Assembly (NCBI GenBank): GCA_964023275.1
Contig: OZ029918.1
Span: 16,613,861-16,677,860 of the forward strand
DNA: 64,000 nt
Direction: 5' to 3'
From: Norana najaformis
Taxonomy: Eukaryota; Annelida; Clitellata; Crassiclitellata; Hormogastridae
Part shown: in pieces, positions 11,110-22,211 of the stretch
Layout of the letters: every line of letters begins with the position of its first letter
Numbering within the stretch: position 1 is the first letter of the stretch
Translations under genes and position numbers: made by a program
The notes under the pieces: generated by a model
Seen by the model: only the letters and a program-made list of their open reading frames with translations
Told to the model about the DNA's origin: nothing
Databases searched by the model: none

Positions 11110-12915
11110 TGGTTTGAGGCGAGGCAATTTAATCACAGCTCCCTCCCTGGCAGACACGAATAACTCTAGTGTGTGGCATATTTTGATCATGGCCGAAATT
11201 AACAGCAAAAGAAAGTCGATGCATGTCAGATTTGTTTGCCAAAAACATTGGAAAGAAAAGCGGAGAGTGAATGAATGAGAAAGATATGTAGACGAATTTC
11301 GTCAAAATTTATAAATTGTCAGCTAAGGATTGAAAGATTAATTGAAAACTTTAGTAGTAAAAGAGCCGATTTAATTCAAAGCTAAGGCTAGAACTCGAAG
11401 TCATGGTGTAACGTAGGTCAAACAGACAGTCTGGTTTTGTCTTGGACAGGGCGTGGTTTGCGAACGATAACCGACCGATCAACCGACTTCCACAAAAACA
11501 CAGAACCTATTGGAAACGACACCCACCATCGTCGAGATTCAACCGCCCGCAGCGGAATCAGGAACTTATATGAGCATTATAGCAATTAATCTTGTCTCAA
11601 AGATGACTTACCAGTTTAACTGCAACATTTTGCCTGCAACTTGAGTTTAACTGCAGCTTCTTCAGCTCACAAATAGTTCACTTGTGTCTGAGATTTAGAA
11701 ACTTTTAAAATTGTTCATACAATAATGCATTTCCTCTATTCAAAATTTACTATTATTTGCTTACGGTATTTGTGTCTTGGAACGCGCATTTGCGTGGATC
11801 TTGTGTTAGGCCACGTACTGTGTAAAAACCGGTGAATATGAACTTGTGACAAAGATATACTTTCAACTGTCGTTAAGCGTGGTACACTATTATAGCCTGT
11901 TACACTATTATTTTCGTGTTTTGTTCACTTAGTTTACTGCATCTTCCATTTTTTTGCTTTTCTTTTTCTGGTAAAATCACACGATCTCAACTCGAGCGTA
12001 TCCTTATACTGAAGAAATGGTGTAGGGCCATTTAGATGTCACCTTAAAGTCTGTTCAAGTCTAGTCTGTTATTAACTCCTCTGCTACGTAGGAACCTACT
12101 TTTACTCTGCTACTGTTACTAAACTTAGCATCAACTGATGCTGTAGGTCAATATGCGAACACTTCATAAGCCGACATATTAACCACTCTATGATACGTCC
12201 TGTACAAGAATAAAGAGTTCTGATTGTTAAAATATTTATATCTAGAGACATAAAACTAAATAGTATCATGCGATATTGCATAAAAGATTGATCGAGCGGA
12301 GAAACAGACGAATGAGTGGAAGGTTGAATGAGTGAATGCTTCATCCATGGCAGCAATTTGTAGCATCGAGATATGAATATAATGCCAAAGAAGAGGGTGA
12401 CTGGAACTGTCTGCTCCTTCAAATAGGTTAACATCTCAGCAGATTTTCAATAGGCTACAACGGATTTTGTGCCTCAACAAAAGAACACATGAAATAACAT
12501 CAGGTTAAATCGAAAGAATTTTGATCGTGCATTTATGAGAGATGATGCATGAAATTCCGATTAAACCAGATAAAACGACAGAACAAAAGAAAGAAATATT
12601 AAACATATGCTAGTAAATAAAATCCAAACACGAGTTTTCACTTGTCCTTGGAGTTGCTTCCACAGTACATCCAAACGTTTTGCTAAATATTTTCAGACTA
12701 ATTTCTAACATCAAAAGAAATTCTTATCAAGTGGTCCTATTTACTCCGATTTATTTGAAAATAGTCTAAATTCGCGTTTCAGCCTGCCAGAAATTGGTCA
12801 GATTTCCTTTAGATAATGCACCAAAAGCAATACTAGATTTACCCTGTTTTCAGTTCAAATTGCATCAAAATCTCATGCATTATTTTCATAGATTTATTCG
12901 TAAAATGTACCCATA
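11110..12915. other. No recognisable gene
   Basis: Open frames in this interval (such as 12102-12434 on -) show no familiar motif. The stretch is AT-rich and contains no clear repeat structure. Confidence 0.4.
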
Positions 12916-12920
12916 CAGTA

Positions 12921-13505
12921 CAGTGGCGTACGTGACTTTTTAGCCAGGGTCCGGTACCTGCATGAAAATTGAAGGGGTCTGGAACAGCAAGACTCTTAAC
13001 GACTATTGGGCATAAGGGAGCAGAGTAAGCTCTCCCAGCTGGTCCGGCGCGGATGCCCGAAAGCCAAAGCATTTAAATGCATTTAGTATGAAATTGAACA
13101 CACTTTGAATACCTGTTTGAGCGAGTCTTTTAGCTAGGGTCCAGCATCTGAAAAAAATTAAGGAAGTCTGAGACAACGAATACCGATGATGCGAAGCCAC
13201 TAATGAATCTAAAGAGTATGAGGAGCGTCTTAAACTCCCCAACTTCTATGGTCCGGGGTGGAGCCCCGAAAGCAAACGCATTTTGCCGAACTAAAACAGG
13301 TCAGGAATCGAATACGTAAAATCGACCTGAAAAATACTCTTTACTGATGACAGTCGTTCCGTGGACACGGCAAAGTCAAGAATTACCGATCTAGTGGAGG
13401 GTACGTCAAGTATGCCTACCTCATCAGATCTAAGTGAATCCCAGAGTTCAGGTCTAGGACTCACAGGGGTCTAAACCCCATGAAGCCCCGCCAGGTACGC
13501 CACTG
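12921..13505. mobile_element. 585-bp TA-flanked MITE with 11-bp terminal inverted repeats
   Basis: The element starts with CAGTGGCGTAC (12921) and ends with GTACGCCACTG (13505), a perfect 11-bp inverted repeat, with TA on both sides (12919-12920 and 13506-13507). Inside are two diverged direct copies of about 190 bp. They begin 'gactttttagccagggtcc' (12932) and 'gtcttttagctagggtcc' (13125), and both contain 'ggtccgg' and 'cccgaaag' near their ends. It encodes no transposase. The TA duplication points to a Tc1/mariner-like or similar TA-targeting source. Confidence 0.75.
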
Positions 13506-13599
13506 TACCCATATATCAGTATAATCGTGTGTTATGTTGTTCCGATTTGCTAGTTAGCAAATTTGGATCCATCACTATACTACATCTTAAAGATTAGTA

Positions 13600-13720
13600 G
13601 TAGGGACCTAAGGGAAGTATAATAACTGGAACACCCTAAAATTGAGTATAATTACTGGCCCATCCAGAACTAAGTATAATTGCTATCCAGTCTGAGTTTA
13701 AATACTGGACCATCGGTAGG
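13600..13720. repeat. Degenerate tandem repeat of about 30-35 bp
   Basis: Words 'aagtataataactgg', 'gagtataattactgg', 'aagtataattgcta' and 'gagtttaaatactgg' follow one another at intervals of about 30-35 bp. Confidence 0.6.
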
Positions 13721-13736
13721 CCCTACTGGCCCATTG

Positions 13737-13820
13737 GTACTACTACTACTACTGCTACTACTGCTGCTGCTACCACTACTACTGCTACTACTGCCACTAC
13801 TACTACTAATAATAATAGTA
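13737..13820. repeat. (ACT)n/(GCT)n microsatellite
   Basis: An array of ACT with GCT variants, ending in AAT. Serine- and leucine-rich frames across it are artefacts. Confidence 0.95.
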
Positions 13821-13953
13821 AAGTCCTTCCCCATCACACGAAAGACGCCACGGATACGGAGGTGGAGAAGGAAGACCGTGTACACCCACCTTGTCGTTGC
13901 AGATGGTTGACTGACTCGTTCTTCATCACGCCGCTACAACATCACAGTGACTT

Positions 13954-13954
<1 letters not shown>

Positions 13955-14006
<52 letters not shown>
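13955..14006. repeat. (AAT)n microsatellite
   Basis: Uninterrupted AAT run of about 17 units. Confidence 0.95.
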
Positions 14007-14190
14007 CAACTCTATCGCCTTCCTGGGTACTTTTGAGGAGCTAGACATCAACGAAGACTAGCCATCTCAGAATACAATTTTTCCCGGATAATTTTTTCTT
14101 CTTCCTGAGGGATCATAAGTATCTCCGGGCAAACAAATAATAGCTTCTAGCGAAACTTTTTGTTCCTGAGGGATTACACTTACCTCGGTC

Positions 14191-14292
14191 TAATAAATAA
14201 ATAAATAAATAAATAAATAATAATACTAATATAATGATGATGATGATGATAATAATAATAATAATAATAATTATTATTATTATTATTATTAT
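14191..14292. repeat. (AATA)n, (ATG)n, (AAT)n and (ATT)n compound microsatellite
   Basis: AATA units (14191-14224), then ATG (14233-14250), then AAT changing abruptly to its complement ATT (14251-14292), so the last part is self-complementary. Confidence 0.95.
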
Positions 14293-14939
14293 CTCTCTAC
14301 ACTGTACGCTGCATTGGTGGTGTCGTTAAGCACAGTGGTGAAGAAGCAACCCTGATTCAGCGGTTGCGTAAGTGATGGACGTGACCATGCGGATCGGACG
14401 AACATCCTGCTCATCCGACTCCCTCCTCTTCGTCGTCGCCGTCGTCTGCTTCGATGGCGCCTGCGTCCTGGGCTTCGCTGACCCGAGCCTCGGCGTCTCC
14501 TCGACCTTGACTCGCCGGCTGACCTAGGTCAGGCGTTGCGGCTCCTTGACTTGAGGACCGGTTGGGACCCGTCGGCTGGGTCTCGTCGATCAGCTCCTGT
14601 CTCTCTCCGTTTCTTTAATCTTGGTTACAGCCACCGCCTTCTCTCCTTCTTTACTTTCGGCTGTAGGCGTCTTCTTCATTTTATTCTTGTCGATGAAGAC
14701 CTTAATTTGCGACTAGATAGGCCCGCTCGTTGCATGAGTGCTAGTTCTGAGATCATGAATTCGTCTGACTGCCTCTTCTGAACTAAATCCTTCAGGTCTC
14801 GTCCGTGTTTTCTGTTGCTAACCTTTGTTAATGCTTCGTCATGACTGACGTCAATCGCTTCTTCTTCCACCGATGGAAGGTCACACGGATACACCTGTTC
14901 TAAGTCAGGCAGAAGACAAGGGAAATGACAAGGAAGCGA

Positions 14940-17250
14940 AGAAGCATGGTCTCTGGTAGAATGTAAGTAACGCTGAATTGAGACTGTCTTCCGCCCGATG
15001 ACTGTTCTCTGGGATTGCCAGTCTTCGCTAAAATCTGGCTCCAAGAATGTGCCGTTGAAAGCGACTGCGTTAAAGCGCTGGATGGCGATGGAGAGGCGCT
15101 GGAACAGGAAAGAAGTTTCCATTTTTTTCTCCCGACACTTGAGATAAGTAGCGATCAAGTTTTTTATGGGGCTAAAGCCTTCCTGATTTGTGGGGCTGAG
15201 AGTCTCGAAAGCCACAGTGTGAAAGCAGTGTGTCGAGAGAACATCGGAGTATTTTGCAATGTTTCGTTCTGCTGCAATCTCCGCAGCAGCACCTGTGATC
15301 ATGGCTGTTCTGGGTAGGTACGAGTCTGCCAGAGTGTCGATTATTGTAACGTCCCAGGTCAAGCATTTACCCCCTCCCAAGGAATGAGGGTTGCTCCATC
15401 AGGTCGCCGGCCGTCGGACCTAACCAATCCTGCCGGTTCTTTAGTTGATGGAAAGCCAGCCTTCGCAAGGACGCGCCACACGATGTCATTGATCCAGGCG
15501 TGTCTTGCTGTTCCGCCGTGACCAGAACCCCGCAGGGGTATGTGTGGGGGCGCACAAGTCTATCCCAAGTCTAAGGCCTGTTGCGATGCGCACAGCCTCG
15601 TCGTCTAGCCTCAAGCCACAGACACTTATGGGCAGCGCCAAAAGCCAGTCGTCAGAGTGTGGTGAAGAAACTGCCTTAAATCTGGTTTCGTGGTACTCGG
15701 ATGTTATTGAGGCTCTGAGGGTTGCCAGACTCTTTTGGATAAGTGGGCGGTCCCAAGTTGCCTGTTTATGGGATATTGGGGCCTCGGGATTGGGGGCATT
15801 TGATTCGGCTGACCAGCGGGTCCGGGCTTGTTCCAAAGGGCCATACGGGGGCAGGTCGCAAGAGGAAAGAATGGAATCCTGTAGCGTCGTGGTGCCTGCG
15901 GCTGAAGCCAAGAAGCCGGGAAGTGCCAGCCAGGACGCGCGACGTATACCAAGACCTCCGTCTCGGACAGGTAAAGATGCCTGATCCCAGCTCTGATCAG
16001 TCAGAGCTAAGTTAAGCATGTTGGTGAGCCTTTGCGCAGCAGTTGGTCGAATGTGTCAAGAGCCCGGCTGTCCATGCATGGTGTGCAGCGAAGTGTGTGG
16101 AGCAGGGTGCAAGAACTTAGTGAGTTGCGAAGAAGAATTAGGGCATCATTCCTAGATATGGAAGCCAGACGGTCAATTCCTAGTGATAGTTGTGCACATC
16201 GCTTCTCCAGCGCATCCCTTAGAGCTCCGCCCGTGGAAAGAGGTGCGCCCAGAAGATAGGCATTGTCAGAAGGTGTGACCGTAAAACGGTTTAGAGGAGA
16301 TGGCAGGTGGCTAGATTGGATGTGTGTTATAACTTCGCACTTACTGACATTAGTGTCAAACCCATTTCGCCCGCGACCCTGATAATAGATTCGACGTCTG
16401 CCGCCACTACGGATGCTTTCCCACCCAGAGTGAGGTCATCCAAATAGTCAAGGCGTAGAGGAGAATAAAGACCTGTCAGAAGCGGCTGATTGGGGAGACA
16501 GATCTCCTTGCTGTGGACCTGTCTGTGAGAGTATTGTAAAATCGCCATATTTAAGAGAGGACGGTCTGGAATAAGCCAAACTGCAGTAGAGGTAGAGCTC
16601 CGGAATGACGTCCGATATCGCTGCCAGCATGTGAGTGCGGCTAAGGTAAAGGCATTGCAGAAATCAAGTTTTACCAATACTGAGTCGGAGGATGAGTCAG
16701 CGAGAAAGCACCTGGCGGCGTGCACCGCCGCCTCGCAACCCCCTGGAGTCCCAACTCCTAGCTGGAAAGGAGCGAAGTAGTCAGACAGCTGAGCAACGGA
16801 GAAAGCGTTAGCATATTTGGAAGCCAGGCGTCACCAATAGTAACCAATGGCAATCGGCCGAACTCTCCCCGACCTCTTCCTGAGGACGAACAAGGTGCCC
16901 CCAAACAAGTATCGACTAATATCGTCTGGACATATCCCTGCCAGCAAAAAGTTCGTAAGGGAAGTCAGGGATGTCACAAGGTTGGGGCTGACCTCCTTGC
17001 AGTTTACTAAGTCGAGGATGTGCTGGGGGCGAATTCCGTCAGGACCGCCCGCCGAACCTGCCGGAAAGGAACAGACTGCGCGCAAGACCTCGCCCTCGGT
17101 TACATGAAGAGGGGGCATGTCTGGAGCTGATGGTAGTGTATTTTGCGTGTCTCGAGGGGGAGGATGCTTTGAACGCAGTTCCTCAGCAGATTCCAAGTCG
17201 GCTTGAATGGGGAGATCATCAGAGCAAAGAACTCTAACGGCGGCACGTAT
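14940..17250 (-). pseudogene. Non-LTR retrotransposon ORF2 remnant, copy 2
   Basis: Read from 17250 downwards, this is the more complete copy of the family at 7.6-9.4 kb. It shows in order: VCSFPAGSAGGPDGIRPQHI and LFGGTLFVLRKRSGRVRPIA (16831-17196); motif A-like LVKLDFCNAFT (about 16660-16690); motif B SQTGPQQGD in a shifted frame (about 16490-16520); motif C LDYLDDLTLGG (about 16400-16450); thumb-like GGLGIRRASWLALPGFLASA (15486-16019); SSPHSDDWLLALPI; and the C-terminal domain from TLIPWGGGKCLTWDVT to ETSFLFQRLSIAIQRFNAVAF (15040-15380). At least three frameshifts divide it. No endonuclease domain is seen upstream. The family is common in invertebrates; I do not assign it to a named clade. 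Confidence 0.8.
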
Positions 17251-17609
17251 TTTATCATCTGCAAGTTTTGTCTAGTTGCTCATTATCAGAAACAAACACG
17301 CAGTATGCGCAGATTGAGAAAGAGTTGTTTTCAGCCTGGAGAAGGTCAACAATTTTATCTTTGGTCGGCATGTGACCGTAATGACTTATCATACGTCAAC
17401 CGATAGCTATGGTTACGAAGCCATTATCAAGGGCTCCTACGCGACCCCAATCACTCCATGTAAGAACTCGAAAGTATGAATTCTTACTGCAATACAGATT
17501 TGTTGATGATGCATTCTCTCGAGCACTATTAGGAAGACAAGCTGAACATGCATAGAGTAAGCAATCTAGCCGTCAGTGCTATAAATAGCAAACGACTCTC
17601 AGAAATATC

Positions 17610-18530
17610 AGATGCCACACGATCAAGACAAATCACTCAAAGAGCTGCGTGCTGTCACTATGAAGTGATGGCTTCCGAACAAAGCAGTAGCAGCCTACCA
17701 CGAATACCGCGATGAGCTCTCACAGCAAGATGGCATTATGTTATGTGGAAATGAAGAAAAGAGTCCATGTGAGACACATAGGCATCAATTCCTGCGGAGA
17801 GCAGGGGATGTCATATTTTGGCCTGGTATGTTGCAAGAAATAAGGCAATACATCAAAAGGTTGTACTATCTATGCCACTTTCAGTGACAAACAAGCTTAT
17901 GAACCACCATACATCCATAATGTTTGCAGTCGACCATGGGAGAAAGTAGGTACTGACATCTCAACCATACATGACAGGAACTATACTTGGCAATGGCTGA
18001 CTACTGCAGCAATTTCTTTGAGACAGATTTACCTGTCCGAGACGGTAATTACAAAGCTGAAGCGCCATTTTGCACGGTATGGAATATTTGACACTTTGAT
18101 AAGCGATGGTGAACCACAATACAATTTGATCTCATTTCAAAAATTCAGTCAGAAATGGCATTTCAACATGAGGTCACTTCTCTTGGCAACAGCAAGGCTA
18201 ACAGAGCAGCCGCAGCCGCAGTCAAAGTTCCAAAGCGATTGATGCAAAAAAATGTCATGCTGCCGAAGAAGATCTCGGACTTTTCAATCTGTGTAATGCT
18301 TCCACAGAAGGTTTGGAGTTCAGTCCTGCACAGCGCCTATTTGCTAGACGCGCTTAAACCATCATGCCAACCACCTTCAACAACCCGAGACCTTATGACT
18401 AAACAGCCGCTAAAGAACTGCAAGAATATAAACGAGAGAAGATGGCAGAACACACAGGACGCCACAGGCGTGAACCACGTCCTTTGGATATCAGTGAAAC
18501 TGTGCCATTGCTCTTCATCATCGTGAAGGG
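17610..18530 (+). pseudogene. Ty3/Gypsy integrase remnant (end of pol)
   Basis: The + strand keeps the end of a Gypsy pol gene over three frames. The zinc-binding region is seen in YHEYRDELSQQDGIMLCGNE and AGDVIFWPGMLQEIRQYIKR (17680-17870), although the Cys pair has decayed. The core follows: RPWEKVGTDIS (first Asp), DYCSNFFETD, VITKLKRHFARYGI and LISDGEPQY (second Asp, 18060-18120), FQKFSQKWHF, and then VTSLGNSKANRAAAAAVK, in place of the usual SPGYPQSNGxAEAAVK with the catalytic Glu replaced by Ala. The tail has LPQKVWSSVLHSAYLL in place of 'TP..GL..SPAQRLFGR'. It is a dead copy. Confidence 0.8.
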
Positions 18531-18649
18531 AAGCCAGCAACTTTTACGAAACACCTGCCAAACCGAAAGTATGAAGTCAAGACACCGAATACTGAATACT
18601 GATGAAACGAACCAGCCCTTCGTTTCAAGCGGCGCTACGTAGGCCTAAA

Positions 18650-19098
18650 TGCCCTGGTTGATCTCGTAGTCGTGGGTTTTCGGCGCCTAGAAGATAGACT
18701 GACAGCTAGGCAGGGAGCCGAAAGCGGTCGCCTCGTACAAGTTCACCTGGTCCGAATACAGAGGCAGGCTGAGGGAGCCGACAGAGGGCGCTTCGGACAA
18801 GTTCAACCAGTCCTCCTAGAAGTCGCTATCGCCCGCGTGCATCATCTCCTGAGGTGACCGAGTGCCTGGCGGCCAGTATATAAAGAGGTTGCGCGGTTGA
18901 GAGGGCGCGCATTTTACCGGTGAGTTCCTATGTGGCACAGAAGATAGTTCCATGTCAAAGCCGTCGGATCTGCTGTGCCGAAGGTTTTCTGAGAGTTTCG
19001 GGACTCGGCGTTCGGGATCTTGAAATCGTCGGAGTTGGTTCAGCGCATCGTTTATCCGAGCACAGTCAAGTCGGGCTGGGGACATCTCTTCCGTCTGA
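18650..19098 (+). mobile_element. Probable Gypsy LTR with TATA box (boundaries approximate)
   Basis: The block lies between the pol end and a PBS-like sequence. It is GC-rich, contains a repeated word ('gacagagggcgcttcgg/acaagttca' near 18725-18805) and a strong TATA box TATATAAAG at 18878-18886, about 220 bp before its end. This fits U3-R-U5. The left boundary (perhaps the TG at 18651) is a guess, and a second LTR was not found for comparison. Confidence 0.5.
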
Positions 19099-19116
19099 TG
19101 GCACGCCGAACAGGGA
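19099..19116 (+). promoter_or_regulatory. Primer-binding-site-like sequence, tRNA-Lys type
   Basis: TGGCACGCCGAACAGGGA differs by a small insertion/substitution from the widespread retroelement PBS TGGCGCCCGAACAGGGA, complementary to the 3' end of tRNA-Lys. Its place directly after an LTR-like block and before a Gag-like frame supports the reading. Confidence 0.5.
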
Positions 19117-19331
19117 GTTTAAATGATTTCCTTTTTACTTTGTCTTTAATTAAAGAATCTGATCTTAATGCTCCGAGTATATAGGTTATCATTAATTCAA
19201 AGATAGATTAGAATTTTTGAGAGAAATTTATATCTCTTTTAATTGAACTCCGTAATTGAGAATTACCTAGGTTGCGAATAAAGTTGATTAATTAATAATT
19301 TGGAAATTAAATTTTGTGATTGATGTAAAGT

Positions 19332-19946
19332 TTGGCCGAGGCACAAGTAAGTGACACAGCCTCTGAGCAGGGTGAAGGCGTAGCCACGGCGCCTCTGCTA
19401 ACGTTAATCTCTGACTCTCTGTCAGAATTTATGCAGCGCCAGGCTAATTGGCAAGAGCAAATGCAAGAAACACTTCTACAGAGCCAGACAGATTTTCAAG
19501 AGTTACGAGAAGAAATGAGGGAAAGTTGTAGGCTTTTAGAAGAAACATTTATACAGCGTCAAGCTGACTTACAAGAGAGAATGATAGAGAGTTATGAGCG
19601 CCAAGAAGAAACATTTATACTGCGCCAGTCGAGGATGAGTGAAGGATTGTTAGAGGAATTCTCGAGAATAAGACAGGAGTTTATGCCGCGCCAACTTCCT
19701 CAAGAAACTTTTACAGGATATAAAGATAAATCTGTTGTAGGGGAAAAGAACCCTTATCCGCTGGGGGATACGTTAACTCTCTGCCCGAGAGTCACGGACA
19801 CCATTCTAAGTTTAAGAATCGAATCGCCACCTGGTAACCAAATGAGAGTAATGACCCAAAGGAATTACCAACCCTTAGGCGCAGTGCCAGATTGCAAAGC
19901 AAGACTCCTACCTACTATGGTGAGAATGGTCATCGAGTACGTTTGA
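19332..19946 (+). pseudogene. Gag-like coiled-coil ORF of a Gypsy element
   Basis: The frame is open from 19328 after a stop at 19325 to 19946. Its natural start seems to have been ATGGCCGAGG, now TTG at 19332 (the peptide continues AEAQVSDTASEQG); the first remaining ATG is at 19431. Residues of about 34-135 are rich in Gln/Glu/Arg and form a predicted coiled coil built of repeats that each start with xxRQ (MQRQANW, IQRQADL, ILRQSRM, MPRQLPQ), spaced about 20-40 residues. This is like the N-terminal part of many Gypsy Gag proteins. The reading frame ends early; sequence in another frame continues to about 20350. No zinc knuckle is seen. Confidence 0.5.
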
Positions 19947-20494
19947 CCGCCTCTTACGATCGGGGTTCGAATCCTGATGAGTTACGCGAAACAACTGAGG
20001 CGCTTGAGTCTGACCCCCTACAACAGCACGCCACGGCCCTTAGTCGTAAAGGGGCGAGCGTGACACTGAGACGCAATCGACAGTTCATATGACCGTCACG
20101 AGCATCGCAGAGCCTGGAGGCCGACATAGACATGAGCTGGTACACTCCCCGACTCTGAATGATAACGGAACTGCAATGCCGAGCAACTTCTCCTCCGACA
20201 CTGATCGCACGACAATCTGAAACGTCTCCATCAACACCTAAGCCAGACCACACTGCTGTCACTATGCCTACAGTTGAATATCCTTGTACCAGATCGAGAT
20301 TAGTCTCAAAATTTCCTGTTAGACCGAAAACTACTGTTCCACTAATCCTACCCTGATTCTTCTTCCCATTGTCTCACTTTCCGGTTCAATGACAAACACC
20401 ATCCACAATAGCCGTCTTTCTGTCTGTCTGCCTGACTCTTGGATCTTGACAGGAACTGAACCCTTCCTGCCTATCGATTTTGTTTTGACTGAGC

Positions 20495-21310
20495 GCTTGT
20501 GAATAAGCTGGTTTCCGCGACTCAGTTTTCGTTGGGCGCTGTAGAAATCTCGAGCTTATGATTACGATTACATTACCATCACTGCTCCGGGCCATATGTC
20601 GCAACACGTCGACGCGCCAATTTGGAGGTCGCTTAGGACGGCGCAGTTTGGGGACGGCAAAGGCCCCAGTGCCTTATAGAAACTTCGGGTGATCTGGACT
20701 GGAATGAATGTGCTGAATAACTTTGTGAAAACTGTGTATTTTGTACCACAAATAGTTAGAAGTTATACATTTTTAATGTGTGCGTCTCCATGTGAATGAG
20801 CCTACCTCCAAAACTTTAAGCGTGAATTGAATGTTAATGCAAATTAGCTCTGTGTTGTAAAATAGAGCTTTTTTAGGCCAAATTATAGTTATATCGCATG
20901 AAATTAAACTTGGGACCTTTTGAGTCATATATTTGGCATCTCTGTGAAAATTATAGACAGAACTAAACTATTTCAGACTTATTAGTCTTATATGCCTATA
21001 TGCCTCATCGCCTTCTCAGCGCATATCTGGCATATTTATTTATCTGACTTGGGCTGGGTTTTGGCACTCAGGGTCACAATTTTGCTGTAATGCATCCATT
21101 GTTGAAAGTTAAGGGGTAGGGGCACCACACAGAAAGCTTGCCTAGGGCGTAAAACACCATGGCGCCGGTCCCGACTGAAGTGTAGAAGCTAGCTGAAAGA
21201 GCTCAATGGTAATTGAGGATGTCCTGGGTAAATGCGTCGTAATAGTAATCTTGAGATTTCTACAGCGCCCAACGAAAGCCAGGTCGTGCGAACCAGCGTC
21301 CAGACAAAAG
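20495..21310. repeat. Inverted pair of a short dispersed repeat
   Basis: The word 'gagatttctacagcgcccaa' occurs on the + strand at 21252 and as its complement 'ttgggcgctgtagaaatctc' at 20532. The similarity extends for about 60-80 bp on each side, with 'cgtaat' and 'cgaaa' flanks. The pair is probably two inverted insertions of one SINE-like or MITE-like repeat. Confidence 0.55.
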
Positions 21311-21516
21311 TACGGTCCATACACGGGGACATCAAATGGCGTGGTAGCGTTGGCACCTATTCAGACGGGCAGCGGTGGTAAAAGATCTCACCCGATTCAT
21401 TAATTGAAAAATGAGCAGGGTCGAGACCATACAATCACTGTAGAAAAACGTATATCACGAGCCGATGAGACTGAGAACGAATGATGCGAGAGGCTGGGAT
21501 GCAGAAAGAGGAGAGG

Positions 21517-21553
21517 TGATGATGATGATGATGATGACGACGACGACGACGAA
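21517..21553. repeat. (ATG)n(ACG)n microsatellite
   Basis: ATG run changing to ACG run, about 300 bp upstream of the E-Syt start codon. Confidence 0.9.
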
Positions 21554-21818
21554 TGTTCATTTATGCATACAGCTACTTGCTTCAGAAAATAATGCAGTGT
21601 ATACTCTGATACAAAGCGCTAAATAAAATGCAAAGCATTCAATGCCATGACAAGGCGCAGTGAACCAGACTAAATCTGCATCAGACGGGTGATTGACTGG
21701 GATGAAATGGTAATCCACAGTGAGTTATTGAATCTTGTTGCTGTGGTGTTGGTAAGTTTTACGGGATAGAAAATTGTAGCCAACGTAGGAACAAGTGGTT
21801 CAGAGAAATTTCCGAGAG

Positions 21819-21848
21819 TGAGGATTATAAATCTTTATCACGACAGCA
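21819..21848 (+). promoter_or_regulatory. 5' leader of E-Syt with in-frame stop
   Basis: An in-frame TAA at 21828-21830 lies 18 bp before the ATG at 21849, which fixes the ATG as the first possible start in this exon. The start context is gcaATGt (A at -1, g at -3). A 'ttataaat' word at 21825 is too close to be the TATA box of this start, and the transcription start cannot be located. Confidence 0.5.
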
Positions 21849-22211
21849 ATGTCAAAGTCTTCGGAAGATAACGTTACTTCTGTTTCGGGTGATGCCTCGG
21901 GAAAGGACTCTTTCGAAGCAGCAGCAGCAGCAGCAGGAGCTGCGACAGTCAAGCCGTCCAGAACTCAAGCCCAGGGCATCCAGTTGCTAGGCTTGGCACT
22001 GAAGTCGGCCAAAGTGGCGGCGATGCTGTTGGCTGTCTGGTTGATTGGATACTTTGGGTTCAGTGTGACATGGGTTCTGATTGCGCTTATCTGCTACGTC
22101 GTCGGCGAGGAATACAAGAAGACGAAAGAAGCGAAGAAAGCCTATGCCAGACAGGCGGTTCAAGATGAACAAGGGGCCATACTAGCCCGGGTCGATGAGC
22201 TGCCAGCATGG
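21849..22211 (+). CDS. Esyt2: E-Syt exon 1
   Basis: Encodes residues 1-121: a Ser/Asp-rich start, a poly-Ala run coded by GCA repeats (residues 24-32), the membrane hairpin (56-85), a basic stretch EEYKKTKEAKKAYA and the conserved ILARVDELPAW. The donor is tgg|gtagga, phase 0. Confidence 0.93.

Noticed and set aside
13680-13910. Leucine- and serine-rich open frames
   Set aside because: Produced by the ACT/GCT microsatellite.
14300-14800. GC-rich block as a CpG-island promoter
   Set aside because: It lies next to LINE sequence and no gene starts nearby; it may belong to a repeat.
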